Shown here: piece by piece, positions 54,680 to 64,000 of the stretch
Numbering within the stretch: the stretch's first letter is position 1
Layout of the letters: the number at the start of each line of letters is the position of its first letter
The notes under the pieces: generated by a model
Seen by the model: the letters and a program-made list of their open reading frames with translations, nothing else
Database searches by the model: none
Told to the model about the DNA's origin: nothing
Made by a program: the position numbers and the translations under genes
Assembly (NCBI GenBank): GCA_011037195.1
Contig: JAAEAF010003829.1
Coordinates: 35,738-99,737, forward strand
Direction: 5' to 3'
From: Triatoma infestans
Taxonomy: Eukaryota > Arthropoda > Insecta > Hemiptera > Reduviidae
Length of the DNA stretch: 64,000 nucleotides

Positions 54680-55495
54680 TCTCTTATTGCTGTAAGAAAG
54701 ATCTTTTAATTTTTTTTATATCAAGATTTTCACCACAAAAACATGATCTGAGGCTAGCTGAGCATGAAAAAGTGAGTTTTTGAAATCGGTTTGAATGTAT
54801 AGGTATATATATAAAAACGTGCATTTATCGTCGAGCAAAATTCGAGGATGAAAAATCGTAAGATAGTTCAAAATATATCCTTTAATTGCTTATAACGGCT
54901 TAGACCAGCAAGATATTTGGACAAAATTGATCAGACGGAAGTAAAACTTTACAAAATGGAATTTTCTATTTTTTTTTAAATTTTCTTGAAAACTGGATTC
55001 CAGGGACTTACCTGAAACTTGAGAAATATTTTTCAGGGACATTTCATTTTTAGGCATTCTAGTTGCCTTAAAGTTCAGAGCTATTGTACAGTACCTCAAC
55101 CTACACCTAACAGTAAGGCTTATTAAATGTTTTGGCTAATATCGATAATATCGTTTAATGAAAAATCAGTCAATCCGGAACTATCGCACATCATTGACTG
55201 TTTTTCCAATTTTCTTGATTTTTTATAAACATGGTATTCTACGATATAAACATCTAGAACTATTATTTGAAACATTTTCCGAGAAAATTCCTGTTACCAA
55301 GGTTTTGTGGGGATTGCAACGTTATTTAGGTATGGCCCACATCTTTATATCCATTTCATGAAATGTTTAGTTGCTAAGTGTTAGGGGCGGAACTAAATAC
55401 TACGTGAATATTAAAAAAAAAAAAAATTCAACTAAAATTGTGCAGTAGGAAACAGTGGTGTGAAGTTTCACACTAGATTTGTAGTGTCACATTGG
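54680..55495 (+). repeat. Family A diverged near-complete copy
   Basis: ctttctcttattgctgtaag, cacaaaaacatgatctgagg; half A (gatcagacggaagtaaaact); half B (tcagtcaatccggaactatc, tgaaacattttccgagaaaa); terminus (aaacagtggtgtgaagtttc, acactagattt). Confidence 0.7.
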
Positions 55496-55999
55496 ACATG
55501 TGGTGAAGTAATTGTGTAGCAACACTGACGTTGTAGTGTGAATATTTCACCCACACCACATTTGAATTCAACACGATCACCCAACAATGGCCAACAGTTA
55601 TGGACTGTTTCATTTGTAAAAATGTGAATTTGCAAATGAATTTGAAATGTATAGCGCATCGATCGGAAGTTGCACAGAAAACGTGGGATCTTTGCAGCAG
55701 CTGGTATACGATAATGGAAATATAATTAAAACGGAAGGATGTACCCACTGACGATGATGATGATGATGCTGATGATGATGATGATAATAATAATAATAAT
55801 AATAATAATTCAATAGAAAGATGTGGGCCAGAGGGACCCGCATCTATCTCCCTCCCTCTCGCTCTCCTCCTCAACGATCTTCATGCGCCAGCGCAAAAAG
55901 GTGTACATTTCGAATTAATTTACTTAACAGGCGCTTTTATTTATTACAAAAACTGCTGAGGAGTAACAATAAAAAATATTAGGGCGTGAGCTGGCTCTA
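55496..55999. other. Unassigned stretch with GAT/AAT microsatellite
   Basis: (GAT)n then (AAT)n at 55753-55810. Minus-strand frames across it are poly-Ser/Tyr/His artefacts of the repeat. Confidence 0.45.
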
Positions 56000-56230
56000 A
56001 CAGGTCGTTTTGCAATCTGATCAAATTTTCGAAATTAAATTTTTACCGGAGAAGAGGTGATCAATGTAAACTAATTTACACATTCAGGGTCTTTGTTTCA
56101 TTGAAAGGATTTCCGCGACAGAGATATCGAGCTCCATGTTCAGAAAGAGAGTTGGGCCACTCGTACGCTGAATGCGGTACTGTGGAATCCCCAGCATTCA
56201 ACTGAAATAAAAAAGGGCTTTTATGCGACG
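56000..56230 (+). repeat. Family A P1 scrap and unassigned sequence
   Basis: gcaatctgatcaaattttcg and attaaatttttaccggag at about 56012-56055, then unassigned sequence leading into a LINE remnant. Confidence 0.4.
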
Positions 56231-56520
56231 ATGGCCGAAAGTATTTTAGGCTGTGAAACTTGGTCTCCTTCGCAAACCAAGCGCATGCGAGATAGTGAGG
56301 GTCACCGAAATGGACCATTGGAGAAGATCCGCAGAGCAGTTTTCGAGAGTAAAGCTAGGAACAGCCTTATTAGGGCAATAGTTCAAATAGAGGAAGATAT
56401 AGTTGAACGAGACTTCGAAAGAATACTCGTGTGGTAAGGCCACGTGAAAAGAATGGAAGAATGCAAGGTGGTGCCCTGAATGGCAACCGCGCTTCCGAAA
56501 GAAGAGTGGACGCTCAGGAA
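56231..56520 (+). mobile_element. LINE fragment 5 (C-terminal reverse transcriptase region)
   Basis: The frame starts MAESILGCETWS, resembling the 'LYGCETW' motif after the palm of many LINE reverse transcriptases. It ends RAIVQIEEDIVERDFERILV, then W, a stop in place of the usual Tyr, then GHVKRMEECKVVP. The combination W-Y-GHV-x-RM is a hallmark of the C-terminal region of RTE/CR1-type LINE ORFs. At least two stops break it. The segment is short and ends where a family A terminus begins (56521 on). Confidence 0.7.
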
Positions 56521-56665
56521 GTGCAGTAAGAAAAAGTCGTGTGAATGTTTCACACCAGATTTTCTTGTCCTCACACAGGGGGCAATAACAGAAGTATTTC
56601 CGTATTAACACCTTTCGCATATATTCGGTCGCAGTACCTCCAAGAGGAGGAGAAAGTAAAACAAC
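56515..56665 (+). repeat. Family A terminus and inverted P1
   Basis: Plus terminus gcagtaagaaaaagtcgtgt, gaatgtttcacaccagattt; then minus P1 (aagtatttccgtattaaca, ggtcgcagtacctccaagag, gaggagaaagt). The two ends stand tail to tail with the interior missing. Confidence 0.75.
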
Positions 56666-57628
56666 GATTGATTAATAACAGAAGAAAAGAATTATACTAA
56701 CAAATAAATACTTTTTAATAAAAAATGGATTATTATTAAGTAATAAAAAATAAGACGGGCTCAATGATCGGGAAGGATGATGATGGTCTTTGGCCTGAGA
56801 GTTCGTGTGCATTGTTGTGTATGGAGAGAGCGGGACCGCCAGCTGTGAGATCAGGACTACAGCTGGTTGTAGAAGCTCCTACACACACATACAGTGACGA
56901 GGTAGAGGAAGTGGAAGCGCAGAGTTCTCCCTCTAGCGGGTGAGCAGCCAATGTGTACGTCCTTGAGAGGTCCGTTCACCTGACTTCTATATACCTAGTG
57001 CTCAGAGTGTGGGTATACTATCTACATAGACACACACATACATTGTTGGAAGCTCTCTTCTAGCTATTAAACGACACACTACGCGACCTAAGAGAGAGAC
57101 AGACAGACAAACCTCTAGTCCGGTCGCCTTGTACACAATGATCGGTGCATTCTCCCGTACCGTTGTATTAAACTCTTCCAACGCGAGTGAATATACTCTT
57201 TGCTGGTCACAGCGATCCTACTTTGTTTTCCCCCCACTTCTCCTCATACAAATACTTTTTTTCCCAGTAGTATCTGCCCCACTCTCATTTAAAATGTCTT
57301 TGGAGGGGACAATCTTTTGGTTTCTTCATCCTTAAATGTAGCCAGTTTGATACCCGAACATGGTCGAACCATTCCGGAATTGAACGATAAAGACGAAAGA
57401 GTATATATAACAATACTATATAAAACAAAAAAAAAAATTAAAAAGTTACTTTTTGAGGAAATAGATTAATTTCAAATTTAAAATTAATTAAATAGGCATC
57501 TACAAATAAAAATAGCTTAGATTCTGAATTCAGAACAAGGCTGGCTGTCTTGATATATTATTACACACAACTAGAAAAACATCTACTCTTTTAGGAATAA
57601 TTCAAAGACATATATATCTTTGTAGTTA
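56666..57628. other. Unassigned stretch
   Basis: GC-richer 56750-57150, with short frames lacking domains. No supported gene. Confidence 0.35.
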
Positions 57629-58010
57629 GGTTCGCAGAGCTGGAAAGCATCAGAGATATTTTCCGTGATAGCGTGCTTTATTTTGTGGTCGTCGACCGGT
57701 TTCGCACACCATCAAATGTCTTGATAAAACAGTGCGATAACATAGGCTTACACGGAGCAAAATCAGTGGATAAACTAATATAATACATGCTAATAAAATA
57801 TAAATATCTATTCCAGTAAAAATAAAACTAATAATAAACTACACATAAATATAATAATATGTAATTACAAAATATACATAAATAATAAACTATAAAATAC
57901 TAATAAAAATGAAATAACTAATAAAATACATTAGTGTATAAACTGATTTTTGCTCTTTGAAAGTCTGTTATCACCGTTTTGTGAAGGTAGGCGAACGCCC
58001 GAAACCGGAA
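57629..58010. mobile_element. Hammerhead-family palindromic element, decayed
   Basis: Left arm ggttcgcagagctggaaagc, atcagagatattttccgtga, tagcgtgctttattttgtgg, tcgtcgaccggtttcg (57629-57770). The right arm is the shorter inverted copy (tgatttttgctctttgaaag, ggcgaacgcccgaaaccgga; about 57950-58008). The centre is AT-rich (about 170 bp). Both hammerhead cores are damaged: the left lacks ctgatga and stem II, and the right lacks the ctgatga box and cleavage site. The 34-bp tail seen on the right of 494-809 is here on the left, so this copy is inverted. Confidence 0.7.
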
Positions 58011-58019
58011 AACATCTCG

Positions 58020-58730
58020 TCATACATATAAAAGCTTTCTTCTTGGTTATTGTCTTTTATAAGAGACATTATGGCCGATCATAATGTTTTCCAACTCAGC
58101 ATAAAAGATAAACAATTCTTGACAATTTGTCGATAACAGTACAAACTGCCAGGAAAAAGAAACTCATCAAAGTTTGTACCTGTGTTGTATAGCGGATACG
58201 ACAATTATACATTAAAATTCTTCCAACGGAAATACGACCTTTTGGCTTGAAGTTTTCCAACAACTTTTGTATGAAGTAGTTGTTTTCCAAAGATTTTCTA
58301 ACACTCACTTTACTACAGTTTTTACTTTCTCTTACAGCTGATGGAGAAGTACTGCGGATCGTCTACAAGACTTTTTTTCTAAACTTTGTCTAACATATAT
58401 GAATTTGACTCTCACTTTTATTTAAAATGTTTTCACAGGAAATTGTCTTTTAGGGGGGTTCTGGGGGGGGCAGTAACATTAAGCTTCCCTAAACTACCAC
58501 TTATACGTATAATATGAAGGTATTAAAAGCATTTTTGATAAAATGTGAAAAAATTGCTTAACAGGAAATGTTTCAGAGTTTTTTTTTTTTAAACGACTAC
58601 AAGGATTTTCTTTAAAAGTGGAGCTAATCGCCCAAATTGCACTTTTATTGGAAACATATTCTGGAAACGTGGAGTTTAGGCAGGGGTTCCTTATGAAGTT
58701 GTGACGTTTTCAACAATCTTAATCTTGCCA
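58020..58730 (+). repeat. Family A copies (diverged and deleted)
   Basis: 58318-58730: tttactttctcttacagctg, atggagaagtactgcggatc, tttaaaatgttttcacagg, ggggggttctgggggggcag, taacattaagcttccctaaa, taacaggaaatgtttcagag, aaggattttctttaaaagt. P2 and half A are deleted. 58020-58317 is mostly unassigned. Confidence 0.65.
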
Positions 58731-59534
58731 CTTTCTATTATACCACTTGAAAAGAACGTTCCTCCAAACCCACTAATTTCCTGAAGAAAAAAAAATGTTC
58801 CAAATAAAACTGATGATCATATATATATAGAACGTTAGTGCTATTGTTTGTATTTATATATATTTTTGTTAACACGGAGTTAGAGAGCGTGAGGGGATGA
58901 AATAATCGATGCGTTTATCGAAAATTTATAGAGTTGTCATTTTTTTAACATCTGTTTTCTTCAAAGTAGATAATTACCATCCAAAATATAATTAAAATTA
59001 AAACTAATGATAGAGCTGCCGAGACAGGAATTGGAAATTAGTGGAAAAGGAAGAAAACTGGAGCAAAATGACCAATATTAAGTTTTCATTAATTTCACTC
59101 AATAAAAAAAAAGAAAAAGAAAAAAGGTTTTACAACTTTGACGTTAGTTACGAATTAAATATTTTATTGATGACGGGGTTTTACTAATTATTTTTTTACG
59201 ATTTCTACAAAATAATTAAAAAGAACATCATAGGATTAACTCTGTCATCGGTTGTATGTTGAAATATTCAATGGATACTAAAATTGTGATACTGCAAATG
59301 CTATCTATATATTTAAATCCAAGGCCATCAATGATTGTTTCCTTTATGCAACTATTGCATACAAATGTATGTTTTTATTTTTAGTTTTGTTACTTCGCAA
59401 TTTTTATAATAAAGTGGAGTAAAATTTGACATTTGACATTTTAATATCTAAATAATTCTTTTTATTAATGTTTTTATTAGTATTACCCCCCCCCCCCCAG
59501 TCTGCAAGAAAGTTTGTTATGTAGAGGTAATTAA
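58731..59534. other. Unassigned AT-rich stretch
   Basis: A TA run (58818-58830) and a C run (59487-59499). No gene. Confidence 0.35.
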
Positions 59535-60040
59535 AACGCTGGTGTGAAACACTCACATAACTTTCTTTCACTCCAGTTAATACAATTATAAAATTGACAA
59601 AGTTTCTTTAAACTGGAAATTAGACTGACCTGCCACAGAGGTTTTTGGGAACATGTACCCAAAGAAGATACAGAGCAGATGAAGTGATTACTTTGTTAAT
59701 GCAGAGGAAAGCAGCAATATCAGTAAACCAACCCTACAAAGCATTTATATTATATAGGCGATAGAAACACATGCAGTGAAGTGAATGTAAGCATTTCTTG
59801 GCACGTTGCGCTCCCCCACCCCCACCCCCCAGGAACCCCCTCAAAATAAATTCAAAAAATGTTTCAAATAAATGCATTTATGTGTGTAGAAAGGAAAAAA
59901 TTTGCAAATCCGGTTGATGGTGCCGGAAACCTTTGTGTGTGAGACAGGAGGGAGGGGGTTGCTCATACGGGAAAAAACTTGCTGAGATTTTTTTTTCTTT
60001 TTTGAAAGGTTTTGTTCGCGCGCACTCGGTGGACCTTCGC
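59535..60040 (-). repeat. Family A fragments
   Basis: Start gctggtgtgaaacactcaca, taactttctttcactccagt, tgacaaagtttctttaaact (59540-59620). P5-like and half A from about 59810 (caggaaccccctcaaaataa, aaatgtttcaaataaatgc, tccggttgatggtgccgga), ending at about 60025. Confidence 0.65.
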
Positions 60041-60950
60041 TAAATCCTTTGTATTTTGTCCTCTCTTCTTCTTATTGACAAATTTTCTCCATACTCAGTA
60101 TTTTTGCAACTTTTTAATTGTTTGAAAAATTATAGTGATCCGTAGTTTCCATTGAAAAGGTATTTCAATCAAAAATCTAATCAATTTTCTCGACAAATTG
60201 TATCAACGAAAAATTGCAGGCCTTACTTTTTTTCGAGAAGGTCACGGAAAATGTAATAAATGAAAAAATCAGTAAAGAGTAACCTGCAGTTAACAGATTT
60301 TCCCGTAAACATCAGATTGCCAGTTGCTACCCAGGCACAGAACTAGCAACTTACAGCGTCTACAATTTTATTTTTTTAAGAAGCAATGTAAAGGTAAATC
60401 ACTTTCATTAAAAAATAAATCTATACTTTGTGACAGATATAATTTCCTTATTTGTACGAACAGTGGACAGACAGGAGTGAGAGAGAGAGAGAGAAAAGAA
60501 ATGCCACAGACGGCTGTAACGCAACCAAGAGATAGACATTTTATACGTACGCGCACGCGCTGTGTACAGAAGGCGCGCGCGTTAAGCCTACCACAACAGA
60601 GGAAATGAGTTATCGACATTTTCGTCGTACTTGGCAGCGCTCTCTCCTAGCGGTGCGGGAGAAGTGCCCCCAGTGTGGTGGGAGAGAGAAAGATGGAGAG
60701 CGATAGATCGGTTCTCCCCAAAATTTAACCCACAGAATGGGTATACCTCACTCTGCTAGGTGGGTTTGAGTTATTAGGTTCATGAGAGTGGATGTGAAAC
60801 ACACACACTCTCTTTCTCTAGCCACACCCTTCGCAATACTAAAAACTCAATCACTCACAACCAATACCGCTAAACCCATCCGAACCCATCACTCATCCAT
60901 TTAGAATGCACTAACTCTCCACTGGATCAACTTCTCCTTGGTTAGTTGTT
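60041..60950. other. Unassigned stretch with GA run
   Basis: Weak repeat words (ttccattgaaaaggtattt; tttttcgagaaggtcacgg) at 60140-60300, and a GA run at 60476-60496. Overlapping frames at 60324-60619 have no domain. Confidence 0.35.
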
Positions 60951-62945
60951 AAATGTTCCGTCAAATTAAACTATTGGAATTTTATTATAATTTACATCTT
61001 TATCACAACGAAATTCGTCCAAAGACGATGCCGGAAGATATTACAACTCTATTTTTGCAGAAACATAAAATGGTTTATCAAAATTTGGAAATTGAGTTAT
61101 CACTGGAAGTATATGTTCTAAATATGAGGCAAGTGTATTTTTATTTTGTTTACAAAGATCAGATTACAACAGTTCGGCAGTCTAAACTTTGCCGAAGCAT
61201 TCATATACGATTGTTGAAGTGATAACTTCAGATCAGCAAAAAGTCAAAATACAGTTGTGAATAATATCTTCCGGCATCGTCATTGGGCGAATTTAATTGT
61301 GATCGTAGAGGGCATGGCAGTCTATAGCAAGGTATATTTCTTTAAGAAATTCTGACCTCTTCTTCGAGAGACCCGGTCGTTCATTCCATAACAGCGTTCA
61401 CGCCTTATGCAGGGAGGAATCGGTATATCTTTCCTTGCCATAGTGTGAAGTCATCTTCACCTTCTACGCCAACCTGACATGGCACCCACAAGGAATAACT
61501 CTATTATTTCTGGCCAGATCATTAACTTTGCCGAAGCATTCATATACGATTCTTGAATTGATAACCTTTGAGCTCTCAATGTTTTAATGGTTGTCTCTAC
61601 TTAACATCCAATTGTATAAATTTCCGCCTAGAAGATGTTGGGAAACTTGCCTAGAGACTTGGGAGTGCCTGGTTTTGAGACTTCTACATTCTAGCCCCTT
61701 CCCTTCAGGGGTCTTCGACCCATCATACGATAACCATATAATGGCCGATACTAGTAAGATTCAAAGCGGATTCATTGTCCACTCTCTTCGTTACTCAGGA
61801 TCGTGGAGAAATTTTTTACAAACATGTTTTTCCTGAGAATATGTCATCCCATTGGAAGTTCCAGAATGGGAATCTGGCTGGCAGGTATTCCCACAATTCA
61901 CCTTCCTTTTTAATTCCCTCCCTAGCTATTCGGAGATGGGTTCCTTTCGTTATCCTCTCGATCACTAAAGACTCAAGAGCGGAGAGTGTAAGATTAGGGA
62001 TAATCTACAGCCAGACAGTGAAGCCAGTCCTCACTACTCCCATCTTGTATAAACAACGTAATTTTGCATCTTTTCAAGGATTTTCTTACGGGTGAACAAC
62101 TTGGTCTTACTCTCCTCCCAAACTCCTCCTCACCGTATGCATCATGGACTCAATTTATCTCACCCTTAATAACATAATTAGAGTCTACTCTTCTGTTAAA
62201 TTAATTTACTCTCCATATTTGCTGAACTAAATATTTCTTTATCTCATAACTGAATATTGGTATGTATACAATAGTTTTGTAAGCGGCGTTTGACAACCTG
62301 AAGGCGAAATTCGTTTATACATTCTCGAAACAATAAAACTGATGCTTGTCTCTTTCTCTTTCTGTTTTCTTTCTCTCTCTGGTAACCAAAATGCGAAACG
62401 AATTCAGTAAATCTTTTTTCAAATACAATTGGTTTATAAAATTTGTAAATATAAATCAAATCAGCTACGTGGGAGGAAGGTTATATTAAAGTACACTGAG
62501 TGTGTAGAATAGAGAGAGGTGTGGCAGCACACTCACGAAACCTATCGGCCAAACCAATAACCCAACACAACCATAATAAATTCTTCCATTGTTATCAGGA
62601 GTTCGTACGCAAACATGATGTAGTAGGGGAGCTTTGGCCAAGAAGGAGGTGGAGGGGCACACAAACCACTGTGCATAACAATACTGTGCTGTACTGCACA
62701 AGGCCTTACTGCATTCCATATTCAGTATACAGGAAGAGGAAGCTTTTAGCAGGATATAACAGGGACGATTGCTTGCCCTAGGTTGAATCCCGCTGTTATG
62801 ATTCGCTAGAAGGATATCACACTATAGCTGCCATATCTTTCCACTAGTAGTCTGTTACAAAATTTCTGATAGTGAAAAAAAAAAACAGATCAGAACAGAC
62901 TCGCAATTAGAAGCCTAGCGATTATCGGTGGCTTTGAATTTCCTT
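60951..62945. other. Unassigned, mostly unique-looking stretch with a direct repeat
   Basis: The segment actttgccgaagcattcatatacgatt with flanking sequence occurs at 61187-61235 and 61527-61575 (about 45 bp, about 90% identical). Between and after them the sequence is less AT-rich and lacks family A landmarks. Frames at 60953-61222, 61591-61836 and 61775-62095 have no recognised domain. This could be an unrecognised mobile element or single-copy DNA. Confidence 0.35.
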
Positions 62946-62949
62946 GCTG

Positions 62950-63365
62950 AAACAAAAACCTGGAGTGAAAATAATCACACGACTATCTGATTTAACAAAT
63001 TTTGTTCTAAATATTAAGCTCCTTTAAATTCCCCCAAGAAATGGTACTATCCATTGTATTGAAATGAGATTATAGAATGGAGCTCAGTATGCTCAGTTCC
63101 CCCAGTATCCTCCAAAAAAATCCATGTTTACAGAAAAATGTTTCAGATAGAAAAGTAATGTTTTATAAGTGCAGTAATTTAACATATTACATGTGCGATA
63201 TGCACCAAATCGATTGTTCACTGAGCCACTCCAAGTTTAAAGGAAATCGTTGTGGCCGTTTTTGGAAAAATTCACCTCAAAAAACTCAAAAACCTATTCT
63301 GTAAACTCGCACTTCCGGTTAACTGATTTTCTTCACATTTGGAATTCTAACAATGTTACTAATGT
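62950..63365 (-). repeat. Family A terminus, half B
   Basis: aacctggagtgaaaataatc, acacgactatctgatttaac, ccccagtatcctccaaaaaa, aggaaatcgttgtggccgtt, ctattctgtaaactcgcact, tccggttaactgattttctt. Cut at about 63365 by a hammerhead-family arm. Confidence 0.78.
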
Positions 63366-63485
63366 ATCAGAGATATTTTCCGAGTTAGCCTGATCCTTTT
63401 TATAGTTTCGGGCGTTCGCCCATCATCAGGATGTTTTTGTCAAAACACTGTGATAACACAGACTTGCACAAAGCAAATACAGTTT
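63366..63485 (-). mobile_element. Single arm of the hammerhead-bearing family
   Basis: tcagagatattttccgagtt, gtttcgggcgttcgcccatc, atcaggatgtttttgtcaaa, cagacttgcacaaagcaaat. The core ctgatga, stem II and gaaa are present on the minus strand, but the ccggtcgatg block is deleted. The cleavage site and one strand of stem I are therefore missing. Confidence 0.7.
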
Positions 63486-63733
63486 ATACCTAGGATACTC
63501 TGGATCTAGGTCGTGGCATGTTATTGAATGTAAATAAAAACTGTGTGTGTGAAATGATTTTGCAGTGTACATAAAATTTCTCACCAATTCATAAAAACCA
63601 TTGATGGCCATTTATGTACAACATATCGTGAAGCCTGCCAAGAATTGAATCTACTTGAAAATGATGCTCATTGGGATTCCACACTTGCCAATACATCCGC
63701 TACATCTCATCCAAATCAAATCCGTACTTTGTT
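63486..63733. other. Unassigned stretch
   Basis: No supported feature; probably the interior of the truncated element to its left. Confidence 0.3.
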
Positions 63734-64000
63734 TTCAATAATTTGAACTGTAATATTACCTTATAACTATAGTACTACACGGGTACTATAATATTACTTC
63801 AATAATTTGAACTGTAATATTACATTATAACTATAGTACTACACGGGTACTATAATATTACTTCAATAATTTGAACTGTAATATTACATTATAACTATAG
63901 TACTACACGGGTACTATAATATTACTTCAATAATTTGAACTGTAATATTACATTATAACTATAGTACTACACGGGTACTATAATATTACTTCAATAATTT
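63734..64000 (+). repeat. 64-bp satellite, continuing beyond the window
   Basis: A 64-bp unit (ttcaataatttgaactgtaa, tattacattataactatagt, actacacgggtactataata, ttac) repeats at exactly 64-bp spacing: the reference C is at 63736, 63800, 63864, 63928 and 63992. There are four full units plus a partial one, nearly identical. Each unit folds on itself: gtaatattac is palindromic, and atagtac-tacacgg-gtactat forms a hairpin. The array runs off the right edge. Confidence 0.92.

Noticed and set aside
55473..55874. Minus-strand frame rich in Ser/Leu/Tyr
   Set aside because: It translates the GAT/AAT microsatellite at 55753-55810; low complexity.

Overview
This window looks like repeat-saturated, AT-rich, non-genic DNA from an animal nuclear genome, probably an invertebrate and perhaps an arthropod. 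That guess rests on R1/Jockey-like LINE fragments, a tRNA-derived SINE, Penelope-like relics and microsatellites. I found no complete host gene, no rRNA, no functional tRNA gene and no bacterial operon or CRISPR array. Repeat coordinates were read by eye and their edges are mostly good to about 10-30 bases, except where a target-site duplication fixes them.

The backbone is one very abundant non-coding repeat, called 'family A' here. About 40 diverged, fragmented copies lie on both strands. A near-complete unit is about 0.75-0.85 kb. In plus orientation its landmarks are: (P1) a hairpin of the type ctcttac-nnnn-gtaagag followed by ggaagtattgcgatcgtgtc; (P2) a GT microsatellite followed by gaacaaaataactcaaaaac; (P3/P4, half A) ccggaagtgcgactttactg, then cgcgattttctcgaaaacgg; (P5) aagctttcctctaaagtacc; (P6/P7, half B) a second, diverged copy of the half-A module; (P8) ggcgcgctc and gtgtcccctctcacct-like sequence; (P9) gcagtaagagaaagt, cgtgtgagtgtttcacacc and agatttttt. 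The unit therefore has an internal duplication, short inverted termini (actttctcttactgc / gcagtaagagaaagt) and hairpins at both ends. Several units stand head to tail.

Other elements are nested in this backbone. They are: three tRNA-derived SINEs (1-121, 1382-1575, 40550-40770); a 736-bp TIR element (4603-5338); a TIR MITE (17966-18419); five LINE fragments (6360-7790, 10260-11345, 12019-13007, 24045-24830, 56231-56540); a deleted Ty3/Gypsy relic (32223-32571); and an inverted-repeat-bounded segment with a tRNA-Pro-like primer site (51221-51599).

The most interesting content is a set of small palindromic elements whose arms carry hammerhead-ribozyme-like cores. They lie at 494-809, 27843-28482, 48719-49080 and 57629-58010, with single arms at 9930-10045 and 63366-63485. 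Two are flanked by target-site duplications of 9 and 13 bp. The core CUGANGA, stem II, GAAA and NUC cleavage triplet can be read directly, and stem III is a self-complementary ACCGGU or ACGU, as expected for a dimeric hammerhead. I infer non-autonomous Penelope-like retroelements with inverted pseudo-LTRs.

Tandem arrays include a 49-bp minisatellite (21365-21878), a 29-bp minisatellite grown from the first bases of a family A copy (28583-28872), and a 64-bp satellite running off the right edge (63734-64000). The remaining stretches show no recognisable gene and are listed as unassigned.
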